64,000 bases of DNA, from the NCBI GenBank assembly GCA_964550375.1, contig CAZJYX010000001.1:202262-266261 (forward strand), given 5' to 3'. The notes below the pieces were generated by a model. That model was not told the origin of the DNA. It ran no database searches and saw nothing but the letters and a program-made list of their open reading frames with translations. The stretch is from JAAYXS01 sp964550375. Lineage in GTDB: Bacteria > Planctomycetota > Phycisphaerae > UBA1845 > Fen-1342. Below are positions 16,932 to 26,300 of this stretch, in pieces (position 1 is the first letter of the stretch; the number at the start of each line of letters is the position of its first letter). Both the position numbers and the translations under genes were made by a program.

Positions 16932-17774
16932 ATGGACGCCATTAGCGATCGGGTTACAGAGACGATACCCGCCGCCGACTTCGCCACGGTGACGGGCAAG
17001 CAGGCGGGCAGCGGCAGCCCAAGCAGAGCCGCCTTTGGTGCCCTGCTGCTGGCCTTGGTCTGGCCACTCATCGGCTGCAACAACACCGTACGGCTGGCGT
17101 CCGAGCCGGCCGTTCGTTACATCGCGTTCGGTGACTCAGGGACAGCCGGGCGATCGGGGCGCAGCTACCCGACGATTCTCGCTGAGCTCCTGGAGCTGCC
17201 CCCGGAAGTTGTCGCCAACCACGGCCACGACGGTGAGGCAACGGGGGAAGGGCTGGACCGGCTGCGCGGGCTCCTGGCCCTAAGTGGCTACCCGAACGCG
17301 GAGGTCCTGCTGTACTGGGAAGGCGGCGCGGACATCATCGACTTCATGCGGGCGGTTGATCGCCTGCTGCTACTCTCGCCGCTGGCGCCCAGCTACCCGC
17401 ATGGTACGCAGTTGGCTGAGATGCTCGACCGCGTCCAGGCCAATATCGAGACCGTTATTGCCGAGGGGCAGGCGGCCGGCCTAACGGTCTACGTCGCGAC
17501 GTATTTCTCCTCGCGGGAAGCCGTGGTCGAGTGCGATGCCATGTTCCTGGACGTCATACTGCCGTTTCAGGCGCGCAACGCCAATGGTTACGTAGCGCTG
17601 TTGAATGAGCGGATCCGGCAGGCCGCCGCCAACGCCGGCGCCACTGTCGTGGACATCGCGTCGCTGGATGACGTTCTGCACGCCGACGAGGCCAACTTTC
17701 TCAACTGCAACCACTTGAGCGCCCAGGGCAATGAGATCATTGCCCGGCTATTCGCCGAGGCACTGACCCGCTGA
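16932..17774 (+). CDS. SGNH/GDSL-type hydrolase lipoprotein with altered catalytic blocks
   Basis: A 280-residue protein. A signal-like helix at about residues 35-50 ends in WPLIGC, so it is probably lipid-anchored, though the 34-residue leader before it is long. The SGNH fold is indicated by block I IAFGDSGT with Ser69 and by block V NCNHLSAQGNEI with His261. The block V Asp is Asn258 here, and block III, usually GxND, reads EGGADI. It starts 39 bases after znuB on the same strand and may be transcribed with it. The substrate is unknown. Confidence 0.75.
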   Translation: MDAISDRVTETIPAADFATVTGKQAGSGSPSRAAFGALLLALVWPLIGCNNTVRLASEPAVRYIAFGDSGTAGRSGRSYPTILAELLELPPEVVANHGHDGEATGEGLDRLRGLLALSGYPNAEVLLYWEGGADIIDFMRAVDRLLLLSPLAPSYPHGTQLAEMLDRVQANIETVIAEGQAAGLTVYVATYFSSREAVVECDAMFLDVILPFQARNANGYVALLNERIRQAAANAGATVVDIASLDDVLHADEANFLNCNHLSAQGNEIIARLFAEALTR

Positions 17775-17803
17775 ACCGCGCACGGGGCGCCACCGGCGGC
17801 CTG

Positions 17804-18607
17804 CTAGCCGCCCGTCAGGAGCAGCACGAACGGGTCGATGTCGAACGCGTTGACCGCGCCGTCGCCGTTGATGTCGGCCAGCATGTAATCGCAGTCGGGA
17901 TACGCAAGCGCGTAGGCGTCGGGGGCGGTCAGGGCCAGGACGAACGGATCAATGTCGAACGCGTTCACCAGGCCATCGCAGTTCAAATCGCCGAGCCCGT
18001 AGCTGACGCCAACCGTGATCATCAGCTTCGGGTAGCCCCCGCCCTCCATGACCCACACTCCGCCGAACGTCTCCGCCCGAATCGTAAGCCCGACGTATTG
18101 CTCCTCGGCGGCGACCAGCGACTTGACATGGGGCGTCACTTCGAAGCTCAGAAGTTGGCCGATGTACGGGCTCGGGGTTGGCACCCGGTCCAGTAGGTTG
18201 CCGTCGCCAGCTTGAAAGTCGGACAGCTCCGCGAGGCCGTTGCCCACGTAGCCGTCAACTGCCAGGCTGTCCGGCGTCTCGCCGCTGACGCCCAGACCCC
18301 AGATCTCAGTCGCGGTGATCACCACCTCGAACGTGGCGGCAATGACCATCTCGCCGGGTGGCACGCTGAGTCCGGAGATGTCGAACTCCGCCATCGAGCG
18401 GATTTCCCCTTCAGTCCCCAGCAGAGCATCGGCGAAGGTGGAAAACGGCCCCGTGTCGCCGATCCCGTCGAACGGATTCATGTCAATCACCTGAAAATCG
18501 ACCGGGGGATCCGAGATCGTGTAGATCGAGCCCGCCCAGGTCGGCGCTCCGGCCAGGCCATATGCGACCAACATGCATACGACGCCGCGCAATGCCACGT
18601 GTCTCAT
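17804..18607 (-). CDS. Secreted protein with a C-terminal dockerin-like domain
   Basis: A 267-residue exported protein with a signal peptide (residues 1-25, ending in PTWAGS). Residues about 27-205 form a beta-rich module whose layout resembles DNRLRE/disaggregatase-related beta-sandwiches seen in planctomycete secreted proteins. The last 60 residues hold two calcium-loop repeats, DGLVNAFDIDPFVLALT and DGAVNAFDIDPFVLLLT, typical of a dockerin pair. The start is supported by a perfect AGGAGG six bases before ATG. The function is unknown. The dockerin closely matches that of the giant protein at 58.3 kb. Confidence 0.83.
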   Translation of the reverse strand: MRHVALRGVVCMLVAYGLAGAPTWAGSIYTISDPPVDFQVIDMNPFDGIGDTGPFSTFADALLGTEGEIRSMAEFDISGLSVPPGEMVIAATFEVVITATEIWGLGVSGETPDSLAVDGYVGNGLAELSDFQAGDGNLLDRVPTPSPYIGQLLSFEVTPHVKSLVAAEEQYVGLTIRAETFGGVWVMEGGGYPKLMITVGVSYGLGDLNCDGLVNAFDIDPFVLALTAPDAYALAYPDCDYMLADINGDGAVNAFDIDPFVLLLTGG

Positions 18608-18613
18608 CGTTCA

Positions 18614-18619
18614 CCTCCT
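18614..18619 (-). promoter_or_regulatory. Shine-Dalgarno AGGAGG of the dockerin protein gene
   Basis: The strand-minus AGGAGG lies six bases before the ATG ending at 18607 and fixes that start. Confidence 0.8.
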
Positions 18620-18841
18620 GCTCTTCCAGCCGTGCTGCTACCCTGTCCAGGACATGCCAGGACCCCTATACACCGGCTACCGTATCACTTCGGCCGCATA
18701 GAATCCAGTAGAATCACCATGACACTTCGGCGCGCCCGCACGCTTGCCGCGGAAGCCGTGGGCCCGCGCACGGACGCCTTGAGCATGCGGCCGCGCCGGT
18801 GGAAGACGATTTCTTGACCGTGAAGTTGGGAGGTCTTGCAG

Positions 18842-20077
18842 ATGACTACTCGTATCGCGCTAATACTGATCGTGGCTGTTCTGGGTGCCAGCACGGCGGC
18901 CGCCGAGCCGCCGCCGGCAAATGAGCCGGCGCCGCCGACGGATGAAGAAATGACATTAGCCAAGGGAAATACGCAGTTTGCGCTCGAGCTGCACCGCCAG
19001 CTCACCGCCGCGCCCGCGGACAACCTGTTCACGTCGCCGCTCAGCATCTCGACGGCCCTGGCCATGACCTACGCCGGGGCGCGCGGCAACACGGCGACGG
19101 AAATGGCCCGCACGCTGCACTTCGCGGCGGAAGGCGACCAGTTGCATGCGGCGTTTGCCAAGCTGCTGCACGGGCTGGAACCGCTCCCGGAAGCCGACGG
19201 CTATCGACTTAAGCTCGCCAACGCGCTCTGGCTGCACCAGGGTTACTCGTTCCTGCCGGAGTTTCTCCAGATCGGCCAGACACAATATGCGGCCGGCCTG
19301 CACACGGTCGACTTCGTCAACGCACTCGAGCCGGCCCGGCAAAGCATCAACACGTGGGTGGCCCAGCGCACCGAGGACAAGATCCGTGAGCTGATTCCGC
19401 CGGGCATACTGGATGCCCAGACGCGCCTGGTGCTTACCAACGCGATCTACTTCAAGGGGCAGTGGGCCCGGCGTTTCGAGGAGCGCGCTACGCGCGAAGC
19501 GCCTTTCACGCTGGCCGACGGGACACAGGTGAGCGTGCCGCTGATGCATCAGACCGGCGAAATGGCGTATCTGGAGCGTAACGGCCTGCAAGTACTGGAG
19601 TTACCGTACGCCGGCGAGCGTCTGAGCATGGTCGTTCTGCTGCCACGCGCGGCCGATGGCTTGCCGGCTCTGGAAGGCTCGCTCGAACCGCCGCGCCTGG
19701 CCGAGCTACTGAGTTCGCTCCGCCAGCGCGAGGTGCAGGTGTTCTTGCCGCGTTTCATGCTGCGGTCAGCCGTGCGGCTGGATAACACGTTGCAGGCAAT
19801 GGGGATGCGCGACGCGTTCCGGGCCGGCGCGGCGGATTTCTCCGGGATGGACGGGACGCGCGACCTGTACATTGGCGCCGTCTTGCACGAGGCGTTCGTG
19901 GAGGTCAACGAGCAGGGGACTGAGGCCGCCGGCGCGACGGCTGTTGTGCAGAAGATCCGGGCAGCGCCGACCGAGCGGCCGGTATTTCGGGCCGACCGCC
20001 CGTTCCTGTTCCTGATCCGTGATGTGCGTTCCGGCAGTGTGCTGTTCCTGGGCCGGCTGGCCAACCCGCGGGCGTGA
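18842..20077 (+). CDS. Secreted serpin (serine protease inhibitor family)
   Basis: A 411-residue serpin with an N-terminal signal peptide (TRIALILIVAVLGASTAAA). Serpin marks include NLFTSPLSISTALAMTYAGARG, LVLTNAIYFKGQW, HEAFVEVNEQGTEAAGAT and RPFLFLIRDVRSGSVLFLGRL. The hinge GTEAAGATAVV has the small residues needed for loop insertion, so it should be inhibitory. Counting from the P17 Glu by the alpha-1-antitrypsin pattern puts Arg373 at P1, which predicts trypsin-like targets. The ATG at 18842 was chosen because GGGAGG (18828-18833) lies 8 bases upstream; a TTG two codons earlier is less likely. Confidence 0.93.
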   Translation: MTTRIALILIVAVLGASTAAAEPPPANEPAPPTDEEMTLAKGNTQFALELHRQLTAAPADNLFTSPLSISTALAMTYAGARGNTATEMARTLHFAAEGDQLHAAFAKLLHGLEPLPEADGYRLKLANALWLHQGYSFLPEFLQIGQTQYAAGLHTVDFVNALEPARQSINTWVAQRTEDKIRELIPPGILDAQTRLVLTNAIYFKGQWARRFEERATREAPFTLADGTQVSVPLMHQTGEMAYLERNGLQVLELPYAGERLSMVVLLPRAADGLPALEGSLEPPRLAELLSSLRQREVQVFLPRFMLRSAVRLDNTLQAMGMRDAFRAGAADFSGMDGTRDLYIGAVLHEAFVEVNEQGTEAAGATAVVQKIRAAPTERPVFRADRPFLFLIRDVRSGSVLFLGRLANPRA

Positions 20078-20088
20078 GGCACAGCAAA

Positions 20089-20120
20089 CCGGGCCGGCAA
20101 CGATTAGGCTGTCGGCCCGG
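20089..20120. terminator. Hairpin between convergent serpin and sdhB
   Basis: Arms CCGGGCCG (20089-20096) and CGGCCCGG (20113-20120) pair perfectly and extend inward by three more pairs (one G-T). The site lies just past the serpin stop and 37 bases past the end of sdhB, so it may end both transcripts. No T-run is present. Confidence 0.5.
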
Positions 20121-20156
20121 ACAGTTCCATTCCACTCGTTTCGTACAAGTCGGCGG

Positions 20157-20906
20157 CTACGCCATGAACAGGTCGCGCAGCCACTGCGACGTCGTCTGAC
20201 GCCCCAAATCGCCGATCGCCTCAGTTAGCGGGATGTCCTTGGGGCAGACCTTGGCGCAATTCTGCGCGTTGCCGCAGCCGGCGATGCCGCCCTTCTCCAT
20301 CAGCACGTGCAGGCGGTCCTGCTTGAAGTAGGCCCCGGTGGGGTGCGTGTTGTGGAGTTGGACCTGCCCGAGCGGCGCCGGTCCGATGAAATCCACGCCA
20401 TCGTGGTACTGTGGGCACGCCTCCATGCAGCAGCCGCACGTCATGCAGCGGCTGAAGATGTAACGCACATCTTGTTCCACCGGCGAGATGATCGGGGCGT
20501 GCTGGTGAATGTCGTGTGAGCCGTCGATCGGCACCCAGGCCTTCACCGTGAGCAGCGCGGCGAACATCTTCTCGCGGTCCACGAGCAGGTCACGCACGAT
20601 CGGGAACTTCGCCATCGGTTCCAGCACAATGGGCTGGTTGAGCTTATCGATCAGCGCTGAACACGCTTGCCGCACGCGGCCGTTGATGATCATCGAGCAC
20701 GCGCCGCAGACCTCTTCCATGCAGTTCGAATCCCACACCACCGGCCGGACGCGCTCGCCGCGCACGTTGACGGGATGCTCCCGCAGGTACATGAGCGCGG
20801 AGACGACGTTGTGCCCCGGGGCATAGGGCATCTTGAACTCTTCCCAGTACGGCGCGGCGCCGGGCTTCTCCTGGCGCCGTATCTTGAAATGAATCTCGCT
20901 GGGCAT
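20157..20906 (-). CDS. sdhB: Succinate dehydrogenase/fumarate reductase iron-sulfur subunit
   Basis: A 249-residue protein. The N-terminal [2Fe-2S] domain has CMEEVCGACSMIINGRVRQAC. The C-terminal ferredoxin domain has CMTCGCCMEACPQ and CGNAQNCAKVCPKDIPL for the [4Fe-4S] and [3Fe-4S] clusters. It carries electrons between the flavoprotein and the quinone site. The start is the ATG ending at 20906 (MPSEIHFKIRRQE), because the open frame before it is not family-like. It follows sdhA by 139 bases. Confidence 0.95.
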   Translation of the reverse strand: MPSEIHFKIRRQEKPGAAPYWEEFKMPYAPGHNVVSALMYLREHPVNVRGERVRPVVWDSNCMEEVCGACSMIINGRVRQACSALIDKLNQPIVLEPMAKFPIVRDLLVDREKMFAALLTVKAWVPIDGSHDIHQHAPIISPVEQDVRYIFSRCMTCGCCMEACPQYHDGVDFIGPAPLGQVQLHNTHPTGAYFKQDRLHVLMEKGGIAGCGNAQNCAKVCPKDIPLTEAIGDLGRQTTSQWLRDLFMA

Positions 20907-21045
20907 CCTGTGAACCTCGCGAAGCGAATACTCATCCACGTTCAGAGCACGCCACCCATCGACGGCCAAACCGCGACCGGCCGGGCCCACACAGCCCGCA
21001 GTGATCCGCGCATCCGTCGCATGTATGTGGTGTCAAGGTCTGCAT

Positions 21046-22941
21046 TTAGCGATAATCCCGCGGCTTTTCCGGCGGCAACACCGCCGTGTCGACCGGCTTG
21101 TACGAAATCTCCGGACCGGCGGCCGTGTGCGTCACGATGGTGTGCTTGAGCCACTTGTCGTTGTTGGCCTTCCACCTGGCCTTGTACTCTTCGTATTCGG
21201 GATCGCCCTCGAACTTGCCCTCGGGCACCTTCAACTCAAACTCGGCCTTGTAATGCGAGCCGCGACACTCGTCGCGCTGGCGAGCGCACTTGGCGATTAC
21301 CTCAGCCAGCACGATCATGTCCTGCACCTGCCGGGCCCAGGACAGCGACTGGTTGGACCAGCGGCTGTCATCGTCCAGGGCCACGCGTGCCGCCCGCTCC
21401 TTGAGCGTCTGCAAGCCGGCCAGGGCCTCGTCCAGACCGGCATTGTCGCGCTCGACAAAGACGCGGGCGCGCATCAGGTCGCCACAATCGCGGTGCAGCG
21501 CGAACGGATTCTCTCCGCGGTCGCGCGACAGAATCTGCTGATTGAGCTCTTCCTGGCGCTGGCGCTCGCCGTCAAAGAGGCTGTCCGGCAGCGCGCCGTT
21601 GCTCTTGCCGAGGTTCTTGACGTAGGCGACGCTGGCCTCGCCCGCCACGCGCCCGCTATACGAAGCACTTAGCAGCGAGTTGGCCCCCAGGCGGTTGGCG
21701 CCGTGGTACGCGTAATCACACTCGCCGCAGGCGTACAGCCCCGGGATGTTGGTAGCGTGGTTGCGCGGATGCACCCGCGTCATCCGCGCCGCGCCGGCAG
21801 CGTCCACCGTCGTGTCATAGTCAACCCACAGCCCGCCCATCGAGTAGTGCGTGGCCGGGAAGATCTTCATCGGCACGTCACAGGGATCCTCGCCCATGAA
21901 CGTGCGGTACATTTCCAGAATGCCGCCCAGACGCCGCTCCAGGAAATCACGCGGCTGGTGCGTCAGGTCGAGATAGACCATGTCCTGCCCACCGAGACCC
22001 AGGCCCATGTGCCGCACGGCGCGGCAGATGGCGCGCGACGCGACATCACGCGGCACGGTGTTGCCGTAGGCGGGGTACCACTCTTCCAGGAAGTAGAAGC
22101 GCTCGGCCTCGGGAATCTGACGCGGGTCACGCTGGTCGCCGGCCTGCTTCGGCACCCAGATGCGGCCGCCCTCGCCGCGGCAGGCCTCGGACATCAGACG
22201 GTTCTTGTCGTGTCCCGGGATGCCGGTGGGGTGGAACTGGATGAACTCGCCGTTGGCAAACCTGGCACCCTGCTGGTAGACCCGGGCGGCCGGGGCGCCG
22301 GTCGAGTTGCTCGACATGGTCGAGCGGCCGTACGTAAGCGCCAGTCCGCCGGTGGCCAGGATCACGGCGTCGGCCCGGAAGACCTTGACCTCCATGGTGA
22401 CCAGGTCCATGGCGGTGATGCCGCGGCAGACGCCGGCATTGTCCAGCACCAGCGACAGGAAGTCCCAGCCCTCGTACTTGCTGACCAGCCCGCCGACCTC
22501 GCGGGCGCGAACCTGCTCATCGACGGCGTACAGCAACTGCTGCCCGGTCGTAGCGCCGGCGAAACACGTGCGGCGATTCTTGACGCCGCCGAACAGCCGC
22601 TGGTCCATGATCCCTTCGGGCGTGCGGCTGAAGGTGACGCCCATGCGGTCGAAAGTGCGGATCAGGCCGGGGGCATCCTCGCACATGCTGCGGATAGGGG
22701 GCTGGTCGGCGAGGTAGTCGCCGCCCTTGATCGTGTCCACGATGTGCTGGTTGATGGAGTCGTGCTGGCCCTTGACGTCCAGGACGGCGTTGATGCCGCC
22801 CTGGGCACAGGCCGAGTGTGAGCGTTTGACGGGGAAGAGCGAGAACAGCTTGACCGGCAGGCCGCTTTCAACGACGCGGAGCGTCGCCCACAAACCGCCG
22901 AGGCCGCCGCCGACCACGATGACGGTGGGTTTGTTCGCCAT
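21046..22941 (-). CDS. sdhA: Succinate dehydrogenase/fumarate reductase flavoprotein subunit
   Basis: A 631-residue FAD protein that oxidises succinate or reduces fumarate. It has the Rossmann motif VVGGGLGGLWATL (residues 9-21), KRSHSACAQGGINAVLD with the His for covalent FAD, FIQFHPTGI, RGEGGRIWV, THYSMGGLWVDYDT and GANRLGANSLLSA. The layout resembles the B. subtilis/epsilon-type enzymes that work with a diheme cytochrome b anchor. No cytochrome b gene lies upstream or downstream in this window. Confidence 0.95.
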   Translation of the reverse strand: MANKPTVIVVGGGLGGLWATLRVVESGLPVKLFSLFPVKRSHSACAQGGINAVLDVKGQHDSINQHIVDTIKGGDYLADQPPIRSMCEDAPGLIRTFDRMGVTFSRTPEGIMDQRLFGGVKNRRTCFAGATTGQQLLYAVDEQVRAREVGGLVSKYEGWDFLSLVLDNAGVCRGITAMDLVTMEVKVFRADAVILATGGLALTYGRSTMSSNSTGAPAARVYQQGARFANGEFIQFHPTGIPGHDKNRLMSEACRGEGGRIWVPKQAGDQRDPRQIPEAERFYFLEEWYPAYGNTVPRDVASRAICRAVRHMGLGLGGQDMVYLDLTHQPRDFLERRLGGILEMYRTFMGEDPCDVPMKIFPATHYSMGGLWVDYDTTVDAAGAARMTRVHPRNHATNIPGLYACGECDYAYHGANRLGANSLLSASYSGRVAGEASVAYVKNLGKSNGALPDSLFDGERQRQEELNQQILSRDRGENPFALHRDCGDLMRARVFVERDNAGLDEALAGLQTLKERAARVALDDDSRWSNQSLSWARQVQDMIVLAEVIAKCARQRDECRGSHYKAEFELKVPEGKFEGDPEYEEYKARWKANNDKWLKHTIVTHTAAGPEISYKPVDTAVLPPEKPRDYR

Positions 22942-23324
22942 GGTTTCCTAACTCTCTGGGCGGGCCAGACCGCCGCGCGGCTGCTGACCCTGCCGGGTGC
23001 GTGATCAAATAAGGCGGCCATTCTAACAGGAAATCTGCGGCCGTACACTGGCCCGGCGGGGGCTTGGGCAGTCGCTCCGTGGGCCAGGCCGCGGCTCAGC
23101 GTGCCGGTCGCCTCCACCCCGCGCCTGTCCGCAGTAGCGGTTGTACGGACCCCGAAGCTGCCCGGCGGGGCGGGCGGCCGGCGTTGAACGCCGAGGACCG
23201 GCGAGATGCCGCGTCCGCCGCACCAACGAGAACCGGCCGACCGCTGACAGCCAGATCAGCAGCCGGCAACCCCGCGCCGTCCTCAAGCGGCTGCCCAGCC
23301 CGCGCTTTTGCCCGGCCGCGGCCG
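22942..23324. other. Gene-free gap upstream of sdhA
   Basis: This 383-base gap lies between the sdhA start and the end of the efflux permease. It holds no frame with family-like content, and it is too short for a cytochrome b anchor of about 220 residues. Promoters for sdhA must be here, but no convincing -35/-10 pair was found. Confidence 0.6.
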
Positions 23325-26300
23325 CTACGCGCCCGGCTCCATGACCGGCAGCCCGTGCCCCGGCCGGTTCCGGTAGACCAGCCAGTACGTCACCGGAATC
23401 ACGAACAGCGTGAACACGGTTGACGCAAACAACCCGAAAATCAGGGCCCAGGCCAGCCCGGAGAAAATCGGATCGAGCGCGATCGGCGCCGCCGACAGCA
23501 TTGCCGTCCCGACGGTCAGCAGAATCGGCCGCAGCCGCACCACGCAGCTTTCCATAATCGCATCGTACAGCGAGCGCCCGCGCTGCAGCGACAGGTGCAC
23601 GAAATCGACGATGATGACCGCCTGCCGCGTGACGATGCCCGCCAGCGCGATCATCCCGATCATGCCGGTCGCCGTGAAGAACACCGGATCGGCGTAAGGC
23701 CCGACCTGACCGCCGACCAGCGCGTTCAACAACCAGAAGCCCGGCATGATGCCGATGACCGTCAGCGGTATCGCCAGCATCAACACCACCGGAATCGCAA
23801 ACGAGCCCGTCTGGCTCACCAGCAAAATGTAGATCGCCACCAGCGCCGCCGCGAAAGCCAGCCCCAGGTCGCGGAACACCCGGAGCGTTATGTCCCACTC
23901 GCCTTCACCCGCGAAATCCACCGCGATCCCCGGCGGCAGCGACCACGCGATGCCGCTGCCGTTGTTCAGGAACGTACGCGCCCCCAGCGGCCGCGCCGGC
24001 ACCTCCGCGACCTCCCCGCTGCCGATGCCGGCCGCTTCCGGTACTCCCACCGGCCCGTGCCCGGCGAAGTCCGCCTGGATATCCACAATCGCCTCGGCCG
24101 GCGGCCGACCGGCCGTCTCGCCGAAGACGTACACGACCGGCCGCAGGTTCTTGTGATAGATCGTCTTGTCGGCCAGTTGCTCGTCCCAGCGGCCCAATTC
24201 CGCCAGCGGCACGAGTTGGCCGGTACCGCCCTTGACGTGCAGGTTGGCCAACTCGGCCGTGCCGGACCGCTGAGCACGCGGCAGACGCAACTCGATGCGC
24301 AGCGGGCTGCGTTCACGCTCGGCGTGCAGCAGCCCCGCCGTCGCGCCGCCCAGCGCCGCCTCCAGCGTCGCCGCGATTTCCGCCACCGACACGCCGCTCA
24401 GCGCCGCCTTCTCCCGGTCGGCGACAAAGACCACCTTGCGGCTGTCCGCCGCGACCATATCGTCCACATCGACGACGAACGGCTCGCGCTCCAGCCGGGC
24501 CCGCACCGTCTTGGCCGCCGACATGAGATCCGCGTAAGTATGGTCCGGCTGGCCGTACACTTCGGCGACCAGCGTCGCGATGACGGGCGGTCCCGGCGGC
24601 ACCTCCACGATCTTCAGATTCGCGCCGTGCCGCTCCGCAATCGCCGTAACATCGTCGCGCATCCGCAGCCCCAGGCCGTGGCTCTGCTGCCGACGGTTCC
24701 GCTTGCCGACCAGGTTCATGCGGATCTCGGCGACGGTCGGCCCGCGCCGCAGGTAGTAGTGCCGTACCAGGCCGTTGAAGTCCATCGGCGAGGGCAGGCC
24801 CACGTAGGAGGTGAAATCGGTGACCTCCGGGACGGCCGCGAGGTACTGCTCGAAGTCGCGCACCGCCGCATCCGCGCGTTCGAGCGTCGTGCCCTCGTCG
24901 AAGTCGAGCACGAGCAGCAGCTCGTTCTTGTTGTCGAACGGGAGCATCTTCAGCGGCACGCGCCGCGTCGCGGCCAGCCCCGCCGCCACCACCAGCAGCA
25001 GCCCCATCGTGCCCAAGAAGCCCCAGGCGGCCAGACGCGAGTTGAGCAAGGGCCGCATCAGCGGTGCGAACAACCGATACAGCCCGCTGCGGCGAACCAG
25101 CTCCGGGTCATCCTCTTCGGCCGCGGGCTCAGTGGCCGAACCGCTGCCCGCCGCCGGTTGCCCCGCGCAGTGCTGCCGCTTGAGCACGTGGAACGCCAGC
25201 CAGGGCGTAATAGTGAACGCCACAACCATGGACATCACCATGGTGATGGGCACGTTCAAGGCCATGGGGCGCATGTACGGCCCCATCATGCCGGTTATGA
25301 AGAACATGGGCAGGAAGGAGACTATCACGGCCAGCGTGGCCGTGATCAGCGGCGGGCGAATCTCCGCCACCGCCTCGAGCACGATCTGGCGTGTGGCTCG
25401 CCCGCGCAGCCGGAAGTGCCGCGTGATGTTCTCCACGTCCACGATCGGGTCATCAACCAGCAGCCCCAGCGACAGGATCAGCGCGAACAGCGTTACGCGG
25501 TTGATCGTGTAGCCCGCCACCAGGTTGACCGTCAGCGTCAGGCCGAAGACGACCGGCACCGCCACCGCCACTATCAGCGCTTCGCGCCACCCCAGGCCGA
25601 GCGTCAGCAACGCAATGACAATGAACACCGCGACGGCCAACGCCTCCACGAGTTCGTTGACCTTGTCGTCCGCGGTCAGCCCATAGTTGCGCGTAATCAC
25701 CAGCTCGACGTCATCCGGGATCACGTCCGCGCGCAGCGCTTGCGCAGCGCGAATCACATCCTGCGCCACCCAGACCGCGTTCGTGCCCTTCTTCTTCGCC
25801 AGGGCCAGCGTGACCGCCGGACGCGACAGCACCGGTTCATCCGACTGCGGCGCGGCTGGACCGATCAGCGTGCCGGTGGCGCCGGCGTGTACCTCGAAGC
25901 CGCGCGCCGCTCCCCAGCCGTGCCGCACATAGCTGTCGGCCTCGGCCGGACCGTCCGTGACGTCGGCCACGTCCTTCAGGAAAACCGGCCGGTCGTCAGA
26001 AACGCCGACAACCAGGTCGCGCAGCTCTTCCACCCTCTCGAAGGCGCGCCCGGCCTCAACCCGAAACGTGATGTCATGTTTGGCAAACTCGCCCGCCGTC
26101 TGCGTGATGTTGGTGACCTCGATCGCCCGCCGAACCTCCAGCACCGACACGTTGTACGCTTGCAGGCGCTCCGGATCCAGGTAGACCTGGGCTACGCGCG
26201 GCTGGCCGCCGACAACATAAGCACGCGAGACGTTCTCCACCGCCGCCAGTCGTTCAACGACCTCCTCGCCGATCCGCCGCAGCGCGTGCTCGTCGGTCGC

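Noticed and set aside
22942..23324. Search for an sdhC cytochrome b in the gap before sdhA
   Set aside because: The gap is too short and shows no helix-rich frame with conserved His.
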